Shown one piece after another: positions 43,371 to 52,795 of a stretch of 64,000 nt of DNA (positions are counted from its first letter, which is position 1; the number at the start of each line of letters is the position of its first letter). Under the pieces are notes generated by a model that saw only the letters and a list, made by a program, of their open reading frames with translations, had not been told where the DNA came from and did no database searches. Origin of the DNA: Leadbetterella sp040829825 (GTDB taxonomy: Bacteria > Bacteroidota > Bacteroidia > Cytophagales > Spirosomataceae); assembly GCF_040829825.1 (NCBI RefSeq), contig NZ_JBFOLH010000003.1. The stretch is one strand, 5' to 3'. The position numbers were made by a program, and so were the translations under genes.

Positions 43371-44387
43371 TTATTTCTTCTTCAGGTAAACATTCCCGCT
43401 AAAGCTGGTGATGCTGAAGTAAACCCCGCCATCGTTAATGGTATAATCGTAGCGGTCCAGGTTTCTCCTCCGGGTGGCAGACACCGAAGCAAGTGCCAGT
43501 TTTTCATTGACCCGTGCGCGCTGGCCCACCACCGTCACGCCTTCGTCACTGCGGAAATTAATATTACCCTGTCCTACACTTATTGCATCTCCGGAAGATG
43601 AAAAGCTGGATAATCCGTTAACAATCACGGCATCAAGCCGGTCATTTCCTGTTTTCTTTTCCACTTTCTTCAACTCAAAATCCGTGTATGCATTTCCTCT
43701 TGTCGAGTTCATGGTAAGATTGGCTTTGGTACTTGCCGGCAGGATCACTTCCACATCGCCGTCGGTATTGATAGAGCTGATCTTATCCTGGGCCAGTTTT
43801 GAAAATTCAATATGCGTGGTGCCGCCATAAGAAGAGTTATTGGCTATAATATTTCCTGAAAAATCCGAAATATTCATGTTACATCCGGTGCAGCTTACCT
43901 CCAGCTCACCTTCAAAAGACCGTACCTGCATGGGCTCTTTCCCGCCCCAATAGCCCATATGGCTTTCTCTGAACCGGGTCATTACGCCGTGCGGCACTTT
44001 TATAACATAGTTTTTGAAGAGCTTGTTGGCATTCGGGATATTGATTGTCAGTACCCTGATCTCTTCTTCTTTTTCCTCTCCTTTCTCATTGATCGATGTA
44101 ACCACTTTAACGGTTTCTTCCTCTACCCGGGCAGAGATACCGGTATTATCCACTCCTCCGGCGGTTACCATCCGCAGTCCGGCCGCTTTCTCCGGCACTT
44201 TCCCTTCTCCGCCTTCGGCTTCAATGATCACGCTGTTTCCGGCATAGCCTTCAATCACCAGGCCTGAAGAAGGCCCTGTGATATTCACCAGCCCTTTAAA
44301 GTTCTTTACTTCGTACTGTTTCTTTTCCTGTGCTCCGGAAAAATGAGCGGCCATTAAAGCCCACGATACTAAAATCAGCTTTTTCAT
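43371..44387 (-). CDS. DUF4097-type secreted beta-helix protein
   Basis: A 338-residue exported protein with signal peptide MKKLILVSWALMAAHFSGAQ. The repeated short strands (GLVNITGPSSGLVIEGYAGNS, VEVILPASTKANLTMNSTRGNAYTDFELK, GNVYLKKK) fit the DUF4097 right-handed beta-helix family that often follows anti-sigma genes in Bacteroidota. The start is seven bases after the HEAT/anti-sigma stop, so it is the third gene of the sigma operon and may be the surface target or sensor of that system. No enzymatic role is seen. Confidence 0.75.
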   Translation of the reverse strand: MKKLILVSWALMAAHFSGAQEKKQYEVKNFKGLVNITGPSSGLVIEGYAGNSVIIEAEGGEGKVPEKAAGLRMVTAGGVDNTGISARVEEETVKVVTSINEKGEEKEEEIRVLTINIPNANKLFKNYVIKVPHGVMTRFRESHMGYWGGKEPMQVRSFEGELEVSCTGCNMNISDFSGNIIANNSSYGGTTHIEFSKLAQDKISSINTDGDVEVILPASTKANLTMNSTRGNAYTDFELKKVEKKTGNDRLDAVIVNGLSSFSSSGDAISVGQGNINFRSDEGVTVVGQRARVNEKLALASVSATRRRNLDRYDYTINDGGVYFSITSFSGNVYLKKK

Positions 44388-44394
44388 AATTTTT

Positions 44395-45267
44395 TTACAT
44401 GTTTAAAACTTTTATACCAAATTCTGCCCGGTCCCTGATGTTTTCAGACACATCAGGGTTATTGATAATACCGGCAAAGACCGGCAGCGCCTTCACCTCT
44501 CTGAGTTCTATCAGTTTCGTTATTAATGCCATTTGTAAGGAAGGATCACGCTGCTCGGCCAGTGTCAGCACGAGGTTCTCCCGCATGGTCGGGCTCAGTT
44601 CAAAGCGGCCCACGGCATCCAGTGCTGCCAGGCGCACATTCACACTGGGGTCTTTTTCAAGGGTCTGAAAAAGCGCATCCATCAATGCCCCGTCGGCCGC
44701 ATCCAGGTTATAGCTGTAATTGATGGCTTCCAGGCGGGAAGCCGCCGACTCCTGGCGTAACATAGCCAGGATCATTTTATGCTGCACCTCGTTGATCTCG
44801 CCTACTTCTTTCCTGATATTGGCCAGCTCCTCCATCACGGCCGGTTGTTTCCGTGCTGCTTTTTCCTGCCCGTGGCCTTCGGCCTCCTCTTTCACCCGGA
44901 CGGTGTCGCGCAGGGTGATGTAGATGGGTTTCTCTACGGTAACGATCTCTTTCTCCGGTTTCCGGCTGCCGAAATAGTATGCCCCTGCCACCGCCAGGAT
45001 CATGGCTGCATAGCGGAGAATCTCCCCGAAAGAAACCCGGAAACGCGGAGTTGCCTTGCTTTTTTCTCCTTCCAGGAAAGCATAGAAGTGGTCATTGGCC
45101 TCTCCGGACACTTCCGGCTGTACAGCTTCGGGCAATTCATTGAAAAGCTGCTTCAGCTCTTCAAATTCCTGTTGGGCTTCCGGGTTCTCCGAAAAGAAGC
45201 TGAGCAGCTCTTTTTCGGAGAGTTTCCCTTCCAGGTAGTCCGCAAAAATTTCTTCTACATTCTTCAT
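44395..45267 (-). CDS. Anti-sigma-type membrane protein with HEAT-like repeats
   Basis: A 290-residue protein. The N-terminal helical region (IFADYLEGKLSEKELLSFFSENPEAQQEFEELKQ) resembles an anti-sigma domain. One membrane helix follows (LRYAAMILAVAGAYYFG, about 85-102). The extracytoplasmic C-terminal region contains HEAT-like repeats (SVNVRLAALDAVGRFELSPTMRENLVLTLA, DPSLQMALITKLIELREV). No zinc-binding HxxxCxxC is present. It overlaps the sigma gene by four bases (ATGA), the usual sigma/anti-sigma pairing. The HEAT part could bind a protein ligand in the periplasm; this is inference. Confidence 0.78.
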   Translation of the reverse strand: MKNVEEIFADYLEGKLSEKELLSFFSENPEAQQEFEELKQLFNELPEAVQPEVSGEANDHFYAFLEGEKSKATPRFRVSFGEILRYAAMILAVAGAYYFGSRKPEKEIVTVEKPIYITLRDTVRVKEEAEGHGQEKAARKQPAVMEELANIRKEVGEINEVQHKMILAMLRQESAASRLEAINYSYNLDAADGALMDALFQTLEKDPSVNVRLAALDAVGRFELSPTMRENLVLTLAEQRDPSLQMALITKLIELREVKALPVFAGIINNPDVSENIRDRAEFGIKVLNM

Positions 45268-45776
45268 TCCATTTGAAAATAAATTTCCCGTAAAATCTTT
45301 AGTCCCCGGTGTACCCTCACTTTCACCAGTGATACGCTGATCTGCAGTATTTCTGCGATTTCATCGTATTTCAGCTCTTCGTACCGGCTGAGAAGGATCA
45401 CCTCCTTATATTCCGGCGGAAGCTTCTCCAGCGCCCGCTTCAGCTGGTATTCCTGCTCCCCGTCATAAGCACTGCTCTCATCTTCTATCTCCGTATCGAG
45501 CCCGGAAAACATATACCGGTTTTTCTGCAGGAAATCCTGGAGCACGTTCCGGGCTATCCTGAAAAGCCAGGGCCGGAACACATAGTTTTCTGCAAAGCTT
45601 TTCCGGTAATGGATGATCCGGTAAAAAACCTGCTGCATCAGGTCTTCCGAACTATCCCTGTTCACAGAACTCCGGCAGAAATATCCCAGCACAGGGCGTT
45701 TGTACCGCTCGTAAAGAACGGCGGCCTTGTCTAAATCTCCGCCTGCTACGGCCATCATGGCCTGCTCATCTGTCAT
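45264..45776 (-). CDS. ECF-type RNA polymerase sigma factor
   Basis: A 170-residue sigma-70-like factor. Region 2 contains the core-binding SEDLMQQVFYRIIHYRKSF and promoter-melting WLFRIARNVLQDFLQ. Region 4 has ALEKLPPEYKEVILLSRYEELKYDEIAEILQISVSLVKVRVHRGLKIL. The following gene encodes a likely membrane anti-sigma factor that keeps it inactive. No duplicate of its target promoter can be identified from this window. Confidence 0.93.
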   Translation of the reverse strand: MTDEQAMMAVAGGDLDKAAVLYERYKRPVLGYFCRSSVNRDSSEDLMQQVFYRIIHYRKSFAENYVFRPWLFRIARNVLQDFLQKNRYMFSGLDTEIEDESSAYDGEQEYQLKRALEKLPPEYKEVILLSRYEELKYDEIAEILQISVSLVKVRVHRGLKILREIYFQME

Positions 45777-45886
45777 AGGAGTTTCCTTCGGGTATTCTGT
45801 TTAGAAAAACCGGGTAAAAAGAGAAAGGTTACAACGGACTCAATTTTTTTTTTCAGGCGCCGGGTAAGCACACGGCAATTCCTGCA

Positions 45887-46249
45887 TTAAAACTGTTCTT
45901 CCACCATGATGTCGGCAATCAGCGCTTCTATTTTGCGCGAAACCCACGGCTTGCAGAAATGGAACAGGACAAACAGCAAACTATACAGCCCTGTAATGCA
46001 GGCATAGCCTATCCAGTAGCTTCGGGTATAGTAATTAATGATAGCGGCAGCCAGGATGTTCAGAAGGAGAAAAATGATAAATATAAAAATGGCTACCAGC
46101 ACATTCATGACTATCTTGGCCAGCAGCTTTTCTACCTTGGCCAGCAGTTCAAGCTTCTTTAATTCAAATTTAGACTCAGCAATCTTCAGGAGATTATCTT
46201 TGAGCTCGTCTATTTTCAGAAAGTCGGAAATTGATGTCTTTAAGCTCAT
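45887..46249 (-). CDS. Holin-like/phage-holin-superfamily small membrane protein
   Basis: A 120-residue protein with a basic coiled N-terminal helix (FELKKLELLAKVEKLLAKIVMN) and two transmembrane helices (VAIFIFIIFLLLNILAAAII and IGYACITGLYSLLFVLFHF). This matches the putative-superfamily-III holin/phage-holin-like proteins found in many Bacteroidota chromosomes, where a lytic role is unproven. It is 18 bases after priA on the same strand. There is no lysis partner or phage gene nearby, so a membrane-organising role is as likely. Confidence 0.7.
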   Translation of the reverse strand: MSLKTSISDFLKIDELKDNLLKIAESKFELKKLELLAKVEKLLAKIVMNVLVAIFIFIIFLLLNILAAAIINYYTRSYWIGYACITGLYSLLFVLFHFCKPWVSRKIEALIADIMVEEQF

Positions 46250-46267
46250 AAGCAGGATGTTTTTAGT

Positions 46268-48736
46268 TTAAATCGCATCTACATTCACCACCACGTGTAC
46301 GGATTTGAATTTCTTACCGGTAATCAAATTTACAATTTCTTTTTGAAGATACCGCTTGGTGGCCTGAATATTCATCTTGTCTTTTTCCAGCTTCAGCCAG
46401 ATCACAAACAGGTATTTGTTACGGATACGCTCTACCAGCGCCTTCTCAGGCCCCATCACGCGCTGCGGGCCCAGGAAGCTTTTCAGTACTTCCGCCAGGT
46501 GTTCTGCCGCCTGGTGCGCCAGCACCTGGTCAGCATCTTTTACGGTAATTTCTATGATCCGGGAGAAGGGCGGATAATTATACCCCTCACGCTCCCGGAG
46601 CTCGGTTTCGTAAAAGCCTGTATAATCATGGGCCAGTACATATTGTAAAACGCGGTTCTGCGGGTTATTCGTCTGTATGAGCACCTTTCCTTTTTCTTCC
46701 CGCCGGCCGGCCCGGCCGCTTACCTGCGTAATCAGCTGAAAGGCCCTTTCTGCCGCCCGGAAATCAGGGAAGTGGATCATCTTATCGGCATTGAACACAC
46801 CCACCAGGCTTACGCGGTCAAAGTCCAGCCCCTTGGAGACCATCTGGGTTCCCACCAGGATGTCCACGTCGCCCCCTTCAAATTCCCCGATAATGTGCTC
46901 GTATGCATTTTTGGTACGGGTGGTGTCCAGATCCATCCGCAGGATACGGGCTTCGGGAAAAAGCTCATGCAGGTCATCTTCGATACGCTCGGTTCCCACT
47001 CCCACCGATCTGACCCGGGGCGAGCCGCAGGCCGGGCATACCCGGGGTACAGGTTCGGTATAGCCGCAATAGTGGCACACCATGGTTTTTTCATGCAAAT
47101 GATGGGTCAGCGTTACCGAGCATTGGTTGCAATGCGGTATCCAGTTGCATTCGGGGCAGTTTACATAGGGGGCGTATCCCCGGCGGTTCTGAAAGATGAT
47201 GCTCTGCTTTTTTCGCTCCAGGTTTTCCCGTATCCCCTCCAGGAGTACCGAGCTGAATTCTTTCTGCAGGGTTTTGCTTTCCCGTTCTACCCGGAGGTTT
47301 ACCAGCTGTATATCGGGAAGCTGTGCATCTCCGAAACGCTCGGAAAGGGTAACCAGCCCGTATTTCCCGCTCTGCGCCTGGTAATACGACTCAATAGACG
47401 GTGTGGCCGATCCCAGCAATACTTTAGCATGCATTTTCCCGGCCAGCATAATGGCCACATCACGGGCGTGATAACGGGGTGCCGGGTCAAACTGCTTATA
47501 AGAGGCCTCGTGCTCTTCGTCAACAATGATGAGGCCCAGGTCAGAAAACGGCAGAAAGACCGACGACCTTACGCCCACCACAAAGCGGAATTTCTTTTCC
47601 AGCACCCCCCGCCATACTTCTACCCGTTCATTGTCTGAAAATTTAGAATGGTATACGCCCATGGTATCGCCGAAAACCCGTTTCAGCCGGCGTACAATCT
47701 GGGTGGTCAGTGCAATCTCCGGGAGAAGGAAGAGCACTTCCGTACCCGAGTCCAGCGCTTTTTTGATGATATCAATGTATATCTCGGTCTTGCCGCTCCC
47801 GGTAATGCCGTGAAACAGCACTACATCTCTCTCGTTAAAGCGGGCCATGATTTCATCTGACGCCCGCTGCTGGACCTCTGAAAGCATGATTTCACCTCCC
47901 CCGCTTTCATTGCCAAACCGCGACACCCGTACCTCAAACTGTTCAAAAATTCCTTTTTCCAGCAGGCTGTTCAGCGCTGCATCTGAAATTCCCTGCTCTT
48001 TGAAAACGGACTTCTCCACGCCTTCCCGGTTGCGGTAAGGCAGCTCTTCCACAGGAATCAGGCTGAGGTATTTTAGCAGGGCTTCCTGCTGCTTCCGGGC
48101 TTTCCCCAGGCTTTCTACCAGCAACAAAACATTTTCATCCGATTCGTATTCCCCGGCCAGGCGGATCATCCTGACCCGTTTGGGCCGGTATCGCTCACTG
48201 ACCTCCTCGTAGAGCACCACCGCATGTTTGGCCACCAGGCCTTTGATGAATTTCGCCAGGTCATTATCGCCGATCAGGCGCGCCGATTCTTCGTAGGAGA
48301 GCGAGTCTTCGCGGATGAGCACATCCAGGAACGATCGTTCCAGCTCATTCAGAAGCTCGTGATGATTGAAATCAGGGTTGTATTGAATTTTTGACTGCGA
48401 GCTGATCTTCAGCCCGGAGGGCAGGGCCACATTCAGCACTTCGCCCGCCGTGCACATGTAGTATTCTGCCACCCATTGAAAAAGCCAGAGCTGGTAGCCG
48501 GTGACCACCGGTTCGGTATCCAGCAGCTCCCGGATGTATTTGGCCGGGTATTTCTCAGGCGGCGTATCGTGCAGCCTGACCACCAAGGCCGTCACTACCC
48601 GTGATTTACCAAATTCTACCACCACACGCGCCCCCGTTTTCACCAGGGGGGCAATCTCCCGCGGCAACCGGTAGGTAAAAAACTGCGGAACAGGCACGGG
48701 CAGAACCACATCAATGAAAAGCGCTGTGTTTTCCAT
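46268..48736 (-). CDS. priA: Primosomal protein N' (replication restart helicase PriA)
   Basis: An 822-residue superfamily 2 DNA helicase that reloads the replisome at stalled forks. Walker A HGITGSGKTEIY, DEEH box (IIVDEEHEASYKQ), GSATPSIES motif III, and the motif V-VI region (VGTQMVSKGLDFDRVSLVGV, ITQVSGRAGRREEKG). The zinc region holds paired cysteines (CPECNWIPHCNQCS, CHYCGY, CPACGS). The N-terminal third is the DNA-binding domain. Minus-strand TAACTTTG (48748-48741) ends four bases before the ATG. Confidence 0.96.
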   Translation of the reverse strand: MENTALFIDVVLPVPVPQFFTYRLPREIAPLVKTGARVVVEFGKSRVVTALVVRLHDTPPEKYPAKYIRELLDTEPVVTGYQLWLFQWVAEYYMCTAGEVLNVALPSGLKISSQSKIQYNPDFNHHELLNELERSFLDVLIREDSLSYEESARLIGDNDLAKFIKGLVAKHAVVLYEEVSERYRPKRVRMIRLAGEYESDENVLLLVESLGKARKQQEALLKYLSLIPVEELPYRNREGVEKSVFKEQGISDAALNSLLEKGIFEQFEVRVSRFGNESGGGEIMLSEVQQRASDEIMARFNERDVVLFHGITGSGKTEIYIDIIKKALDSGTEVLFLLPEIALTTQIVRRLKRVFGDTMGVYHSKFSDNERVEVWRGVLEKKFRFVVGVRSSVFLPFSDLGLIIVDEEHEASYKQFDPAPRYHARDVAIMLAGKMHAKVLLGSATPSIESYYQAQSGKYGLVTLSERFGDAQLPDIQLVNLRVERESKTLQKEFSSVLLEGIRENLERKKQSIIFQNRRGYAPYVNCPECNWIPHCNQCSVTLTHHLHEKTMVCHYCGYTEPVPRVCPACGSPRVRSVGVGTERIEDDLHELFPEARILRMDLDTTRTKNAYEHIIGEFEGGDVDILVGTQMVSKGLDFDRVSLVGVFNADKMIHFPDFRAAERAFQLITQVSGRAGRREEKGKVLIQTNNPQNRVLQYVLAHDYTGFYETELREREGYNYPPFSRIIEITVKDADQVLAHQAAEHLAEVLKSFLGPQRVMGPEKALVERIRNKYLFVIWLKLEKDKMNIQATKRYLQKEIVNLITGKKFKSVHVVVNVDAI

Positions 48737-48740
48737 AACA

Positions 48741-48748
48741 CAAAGTTA
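48741..48748 (-). promoter_or_regulatory. -7 element abutting the priA start codon
   Basis: Minus-strand TAACTTTG is only four bases from the ATG of priA, so a transcript from here would begin at or next to the start codon. No clear TTG partner is visible at the expected spacing. Confidence 0.5.
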
Positions 48749-48846
48749 AACCCGGATCATGCATTACTGACGGGCTACGCTATAATTTTACTTCGTACCC
48801 GTTGCACCATCCGGGCTACACCAGCTGCCCGTAAACGAGCGGTTGT

Positions 48847-50568
48847 TTACAGTTCTCCTTTCTTCATCCGGTTAACGGCATAATCTACTGCCCGGGCCGT
48901 GAAGGCCATATACGTCAGTGAAGGGTTCTGCGTAGAAGTAGAGGTCATAGAGGCACCATCGGTCACAAATACATTCTGGCAGTGGTGCAGCGCATGCCAT
49001 TTATCGAGGAGCGAGGTTTTGGGGTCATGGCCCATCCGTACGCCGCCCATTTCATGGATATCATTGCCGGGGTTTCGCTTGGATTCATGGGTTTTAATGT
49101 TTTTGAAACCCGCTTTTTCAAACATTTCGGTAAATTGATCCATGTAATCCTGCTCCATTTTTTTATCGTTCTCATCGTAATCGATGGAAATTCTGAGCAG
49201 CGGAATTCCCCAGGCATCTTTTTGGGCGGAATCCAGGGCCACGTAATTGCTTTCTTTCGGAATGGTCTCGCCCATCATGTGTGAGCCAACCGACCAGTAA
49301 TCGTTGTACTTCCGGGTATCCAGGCCGTTTTTCAATTCTTCTCCCCAGCCTTCACCGCCGTAGTAGGGGCTTCTCGAGGCCTGGAAACCGGCCGCATACC
49401 CTCTCAGGAAGTCGGTTTCCTGCTTTTCCACATTCCGGAAACGCGGAACATACGGAGAATTCGGCCTTCTGCCGTCTGTGGTTTTATCCAGGAAGCCCTC
49501 GTATTCGGCCGAAATGGTCCGGTTGTAATTATGAAATGCCACGTATTTACCCAGCAGGCCGCTGTCGTTACCGAGCCCGTTAGGAAAACGGGAAGAGGTA
49601 CTGTTCAGCAGGATCAGGTTGGAGTTCAGCGCTGCGGCATTCAGGAAAATGACTTTGGCAAAGAAATCAATTTCTTCTTTGGTGTTGGCATCAATAACCT
49701 TCACCCCGCTGGCCTTGCCCAGCTTTTCATCGTAAATGATAGAATGTACCACTGAATGCGGGCGCAGGGTCATGTTGCCGGTTCTTTCTGCTGCCGGAAG
49801 CGTAGACGAGTTGCTGCTGAAATACCCGCCATACGGACAGCCCCGCTCACAGATGGTGCGGTGCATGCATTTTGAACGGTTCTGATCCAGGTAAATCTGG
49901 CGGTTATCGGTCAGGTGGGCACAACGCCCCTGGATAATATTCCGGTCTTTGTAATGCTTGCTGACCTGCTGCTGGAAGTACGACTCCACACAGTTCATTT
50001 CATGTGCGGGCAGGAACTCGCCGTCGGGCAGGTTCTTCAGCCCGTCGCGGTTGCCTGAAATCCCGGCAAAGCGCTCCACATAGCTGTACCAGGGCGCAAT
50101 ATCGGCATAACGGATGGGCCAGTCTACGGAGAAGCCGTCACGGGCCGGTCCTTCAAAATCAAAATCAGACCAGCGCTGGGTTTGCCGGGCCCACAGCAGC
50201 GACTTCCCGCCGGTCTGGTATCCCCGCAGCCAGTCGAAAGGCTTTTCCTGGATGTACGGATGTTCATTATCTTTGACAAAGAAATGCTCGGTACCTTCGT
50301 AAAAGGCGTAGCAACGGCTGGCGATAGGGTTGGCTTCTTTCACCTCGCGTGTCAGCTGGTTCCGGTGTTCAAACTCCCAGGGCATCATATTGGTGGTAGG
50401 ATAGTCGGTAATGTGCTTTACCTCCCGGCCTCTTTCCAGCACCAGTGTTTTCAGTCCTTTTTCGCAAAATTCTTTGGCTGCCCAGCCACCGCTGATCCCT
50501 GAGCCTATAACAATGGCGTCAAAGGTGCGGTCTTTTACAGAGTCTATATTGATATTAGGCATTTTCAT
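48847..50568 (-). CDS. GMC-family FAD oxidoreductase
   Basis: A 573-residue flavoprotein oxidising a sugar or alcohol. The FAD-binding GSGISGGWAAKEFCEKGLKTLVLERG is near the N-terminus. GMC-type segments are QTGGKSLLWARQTQR, CERGCPYGGYFSS and EMGGVRMGHDP (containing the catalytic His region), with the C-terminal FVTDGASMTSTSTQNPSLTYMA. It follows a gluconate 2-dehydrogenase subunit 3-like gene with a 14-base overlap, as in three-component dehydrogenases. A cytochrome c third subunit is not adjacent. The substrate is unknown. Confidence 0.9.
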   Translation of the reverse strand: MKMPNINIDSVKDRTFDAIVIGSGISGGWAAKEFCEKGLKTLVLERGREVKHITDYPTTNMMPWEFEHRNQLTREVKEANPIASRCYAFYEGTEHFFVKDNEHPYIQEKPFDWLRGYQTGGKSLLWARQTQRWSDFDFEGPARDGFSVDWPIRYADIAPWYSYVERFAGISGNRDGLKNLPDGEFLPAHEMNCVESYFQQQVSKHYKDRNIIQGRCAHLTDNRQIYLDQNRSKCMHRTICERGCPYGGYFSSNSSTLPAAERTGNMTLRPHSVVHSIIYDEKLGKASGVKVIDANTKEEIDFFAKVIFLNAAALNSNLILLNSTSSRFPNGLGNDSGLLGKYVAFHNYNRTISAEYEGFLDKTTDGRRPNSPYVPRFRNVEKQETDFLRGYAAGFQASRSPYYGGEGWGEELKNGLDTRKYNDYWSVGSHMMGETIPKESNYVALDSAQKDAWGIPLLRISIDYDENDKKMEQDYMDQFTEMFEKAGFKNIKTHESKRNPGNDIHEMGGVRMGHDPKTSLLDKWHALHHCQNVFVTDGASMTSTSTQNPSLTYMAFTARAVDYAVNRMKKGEL

Positions 50569-51055
50569 TAAGGTTTACACAGCCTATGTAACGGCCGGGA
50601 ATGAATTCAAACTGACGGATATTCGTCATTACATATTCGGAAGAATTGTAGCCCCGCACGGTCAGGCCCTTTAACAGGCTGATGAATTTGTCATCTTCGG
50701 GGAAAGACTTTAAAACTTCCAGCCTTTCGGCAGGAGTGGTCAGCTTAAATGCTTTGGAAAACATTTTTTTGGATTGCTTATCGAGCTCTACCAGCCCATC
50801 ACCGAATAGTGTCTGCGCCTCCGGGTCATAGCAATCGGTGAGCATTTTGGCCACAAAAAGGTCTACTCCCAGCGACTTCGCACCCGGAGTACCCGTTTCA
50901 GGAATGATGGCTTCTACGGCTGCTGCCAGAATGGCCTGCCTGTTTTCATTGAATAAGGTTGAATCCCCGATTTTTGATTTATTCCACCAAACCAGTCCCG
51001 CCGGAATGGCTACCGCTGCAGCGGCACCGAGGCTTATTGCTTGTCGTCTGTTCAT
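50555..51055 (-). CDS. Gluconate 2-dehydrogenase subunit 3 family protein
   Basis: A 166-residue small subunit that accompanies GMC dehydrogenases. The N-terminus (NRRQAISLGAAAAVAIPAGL) is a Tat-type signal with a twin Arg, so the complex is exported folded, as is usual for this family. The mature part has FLVAKML-like (LFVAKMLTDCYD) and SLLKGLTVRGYNSSEYVMTNIRQFEFIPGRYIGCV. The overlap with the oxidoreductase gene ensures joint expression. It likely acts as chaperone or escort for the FAD subunit. Confidence 0.9.
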   Translation of the reverse strand: MNRRQAISLGAAAAVAIPAGLVWWNKSKIGDSTLFNENRQAILAAAVEAIIPETGTPGAKSLGVDLFVAKMLTDCYDPEAQTLFGDGLVELDKQSKKMFSKAFKLTTPAERLEVLKSFPEDDKFISLLKGLTVRGYNSSEYVMTNIRQFEFIPGRYIGCVNLNENA

Positions 51056-51185
51056 ACTGCCAAGTTTGAGGCAATTTAAAGCAATTTATGGAAAACAGCA
51101 TTACACAAAGAAAGAAAAACTTGCTTTTGGAGCAGTTTCCGATATTTGATTCTGAAAATGGAAAATCTTATCCGTAAATACTGTT

Positions 51186-52730
51186 CTATATATAAATCAC
51201 ATTGAACCGTAAATCCAGCGGATCAAACACGGCAAACAGCTTATCGATAAATGCCGGGTCATTCAGGAAAAAGTTCAGGAAATTATCTTTTCGCTCCTGC
51301 TGGCTTCCGCCGGGGAAAAGCTTCTCTTTGAGGCCGGTCAGCTGGCTTATAGCAGTATCGAATTTGCGTTCTTCGGCCTTTTTGATACGGGCTTCGAGGT
51401 GATTCAGGCTTTTCAGGGCCTTGGTTTTTTCCGCCTCAATGACTCCTTCGAGCGTGGGGTCTACTTCCCGGGCTTTTGAAACAATGGCTGCAAAGGCTGC
51501 TGCAATTGCATCCTCTTCGGTTTTCAGGCTGAGGCTGTTTTCCGAATGCTTTTCCACATAGGTTTTCCGGAGGGCGGCATCGTCAAGATAAAGCTCTTCC
51601 ACGCTTACACCCAGCTTGTCCATCCGCTTTTTCAGGCTTCCGTTAACCACCAGGGCCATATTGCGGGGAAGCAGCACAGGAAACGCCACATTGTAATGTT
51701 CAAAAATACCCTTCAGCTGCAGCCAGTAAGCCAGTTCAGAGGGGCCACCAAGGTAAGCCAGGTTCGGCAGGATCATTTCCTCGTAAAGCGGCCGCATGGC
51801 TACGTTCGGGCTGATCTTCTCGGGGCTTTCATCGAGCAGGGCCTTCATTTCACCGGGGGTGAAGCTGATAGCCGTATCCACCACCGTATAGCGGTCACCG
51901 TTAAATTCAATTCTTTCCCGCAGGCCTGAGTCTTTATAAAACAGGTTGATATCGCGGCCGTTGATCTGTGGCTTATACCCCAGCTTTTCCAGCTCAGCGC
52001 TGCTGGCATCCAGCGCTTTTTTTACAGAATGGTTCTGCAGCTCATCCCACATTGCCGGTGCAAAGAGGCGTTTGAGCTCGTGGTCATTCCCGTCTACACA
52101 TACCAGGCCGTGCTCCCCGAAAAGGGCATGCATATACCGGCGCACCGCGCCTGCCAGCGTATCGTTTTCAGCATAGGCCTGCCGGAAGACCTCCGGTTTA
52201 TCTTTCAGCTCGTCAAAGATCCTGCTGATTCCTTCCGGATCCATTTCGCCTACCGCTCCTTTCTGATCCGTTTCCCAGGTATATTTCTGACCAAAAAGAT
52301 GAAACGAGGCGATTTCTTCAAAGTCATGGTCTTCGGTGGCCATCCAGTATACCGGCACAAAATTATACTCCGGCATAGCCGCCTTTAACTGAGCGGCCAG
52401 GTTAATGGTGCTTACAATTTTATAAATCACATACAGGGGGCCGGTAAAGATATTGAGCTGGTGGCCGGTGGTAACGGTAAAGGTATTTTCCTGCAGGAGG
52501 AGGTCCAGTCGGGGCAGGTTTTCCATACCGGCATACTGGCGCTTCAAAGCTGCCGTAAGAACAGCCCGGTGCGTAAATTTCTTCGCTTTTACCTGAGCTC
52601 TGAACCCTTCTATATCGGGAAAATGGCCATAAAGCGGCTTCAACTCCTCCCGACGGCTTACATAATCCAGAAACAGCTTCGGAAAGTTGGCGACCTGCCC
52701 AAAGGGCAGCTTTTTAATTTCAGATTGCAA
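51186..52730 (-). CDS. bshC: Bacillithiol biosynthesis cysteine-adding enzyme BshC
   Basis: A 514-residue enzyme thought to add cysteine to glucosaminyl-malate in the last step of bacillithiol synthesis. It matches the BshC pattern: LPFGQVANFPKLFLDYV, TTGHQLNIFTGPLYVIYKI, PVYWMATEDHDFEEIASFHLFG, YLGGPSELAYWLQLKG, FPVLLPRN and a coiled-coil C-terminal region. It has a TTG start (52728-52730); no ATG is available nearby. It is divergent from mnmD, which shares a short A/T-rich spacer. Other bsh genes are not in the window. Confidence 0.93.
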   Translation of the reverse strand: MQSEIKKLPFGQVANFPKLFLDYVSRREELKPLYGHFPDIEGFRAQVKAKKFTHRAVLTAALKRQYAGMENLPRLDLLLQENTFTVTTGHQLNIFTGPLYVIYKIVSTINLAAQLKAAMPEYNFVPVYWMATEDHDFEEIASFHLFGQKYTWETDQKGAVGEMDPEGISRIFDELKDKPEVFRQAYAENDTLAGAVRRYMHALFGEHGLVCVDGNDHELKRLFAPAMWDELQNHSVKKALDASSAELEKLGYKPQINGRDINLFYKDSGLRERIEFNGDRYTVVDTAISFTPGEMKALLDESPEKISPNVAMRPLYEEMILPNLAYLGGPSELAYWLQLKGIFEHYNVAFPVLLPRNMALVVNGSLKKRMDKLGVSVEELYLDDAALRKTYVEKHSENSLSLKTEEDAIAAAFAAIVSKAREVDPTLEGVIEAEKTKALKSLNHLEARIKKAEERKFDTAISQLTGLKEKLFPGGSQQERKDNFLNFFLNDPAFIDKLFAVFDPLDLRFNVIYI

Positions 52731-52795
52731 TTATTCGACTTTTTCAGATTAAAACAATCCCCCGCCGGTTTCAGTTTCCCGTATACCTTTATTTG

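Noticed and set aside
45887..46249. Holin-like protein as a sign of prophage
   Set aside because: No lysin, integrase or capsid genes nearby, and neighbours are chromosomal housekeeping genes.
46772..47638. Open frame of 288 codons on the plus strand
   Set aside because: Opposite the helicase core and zinc motifs of priA.
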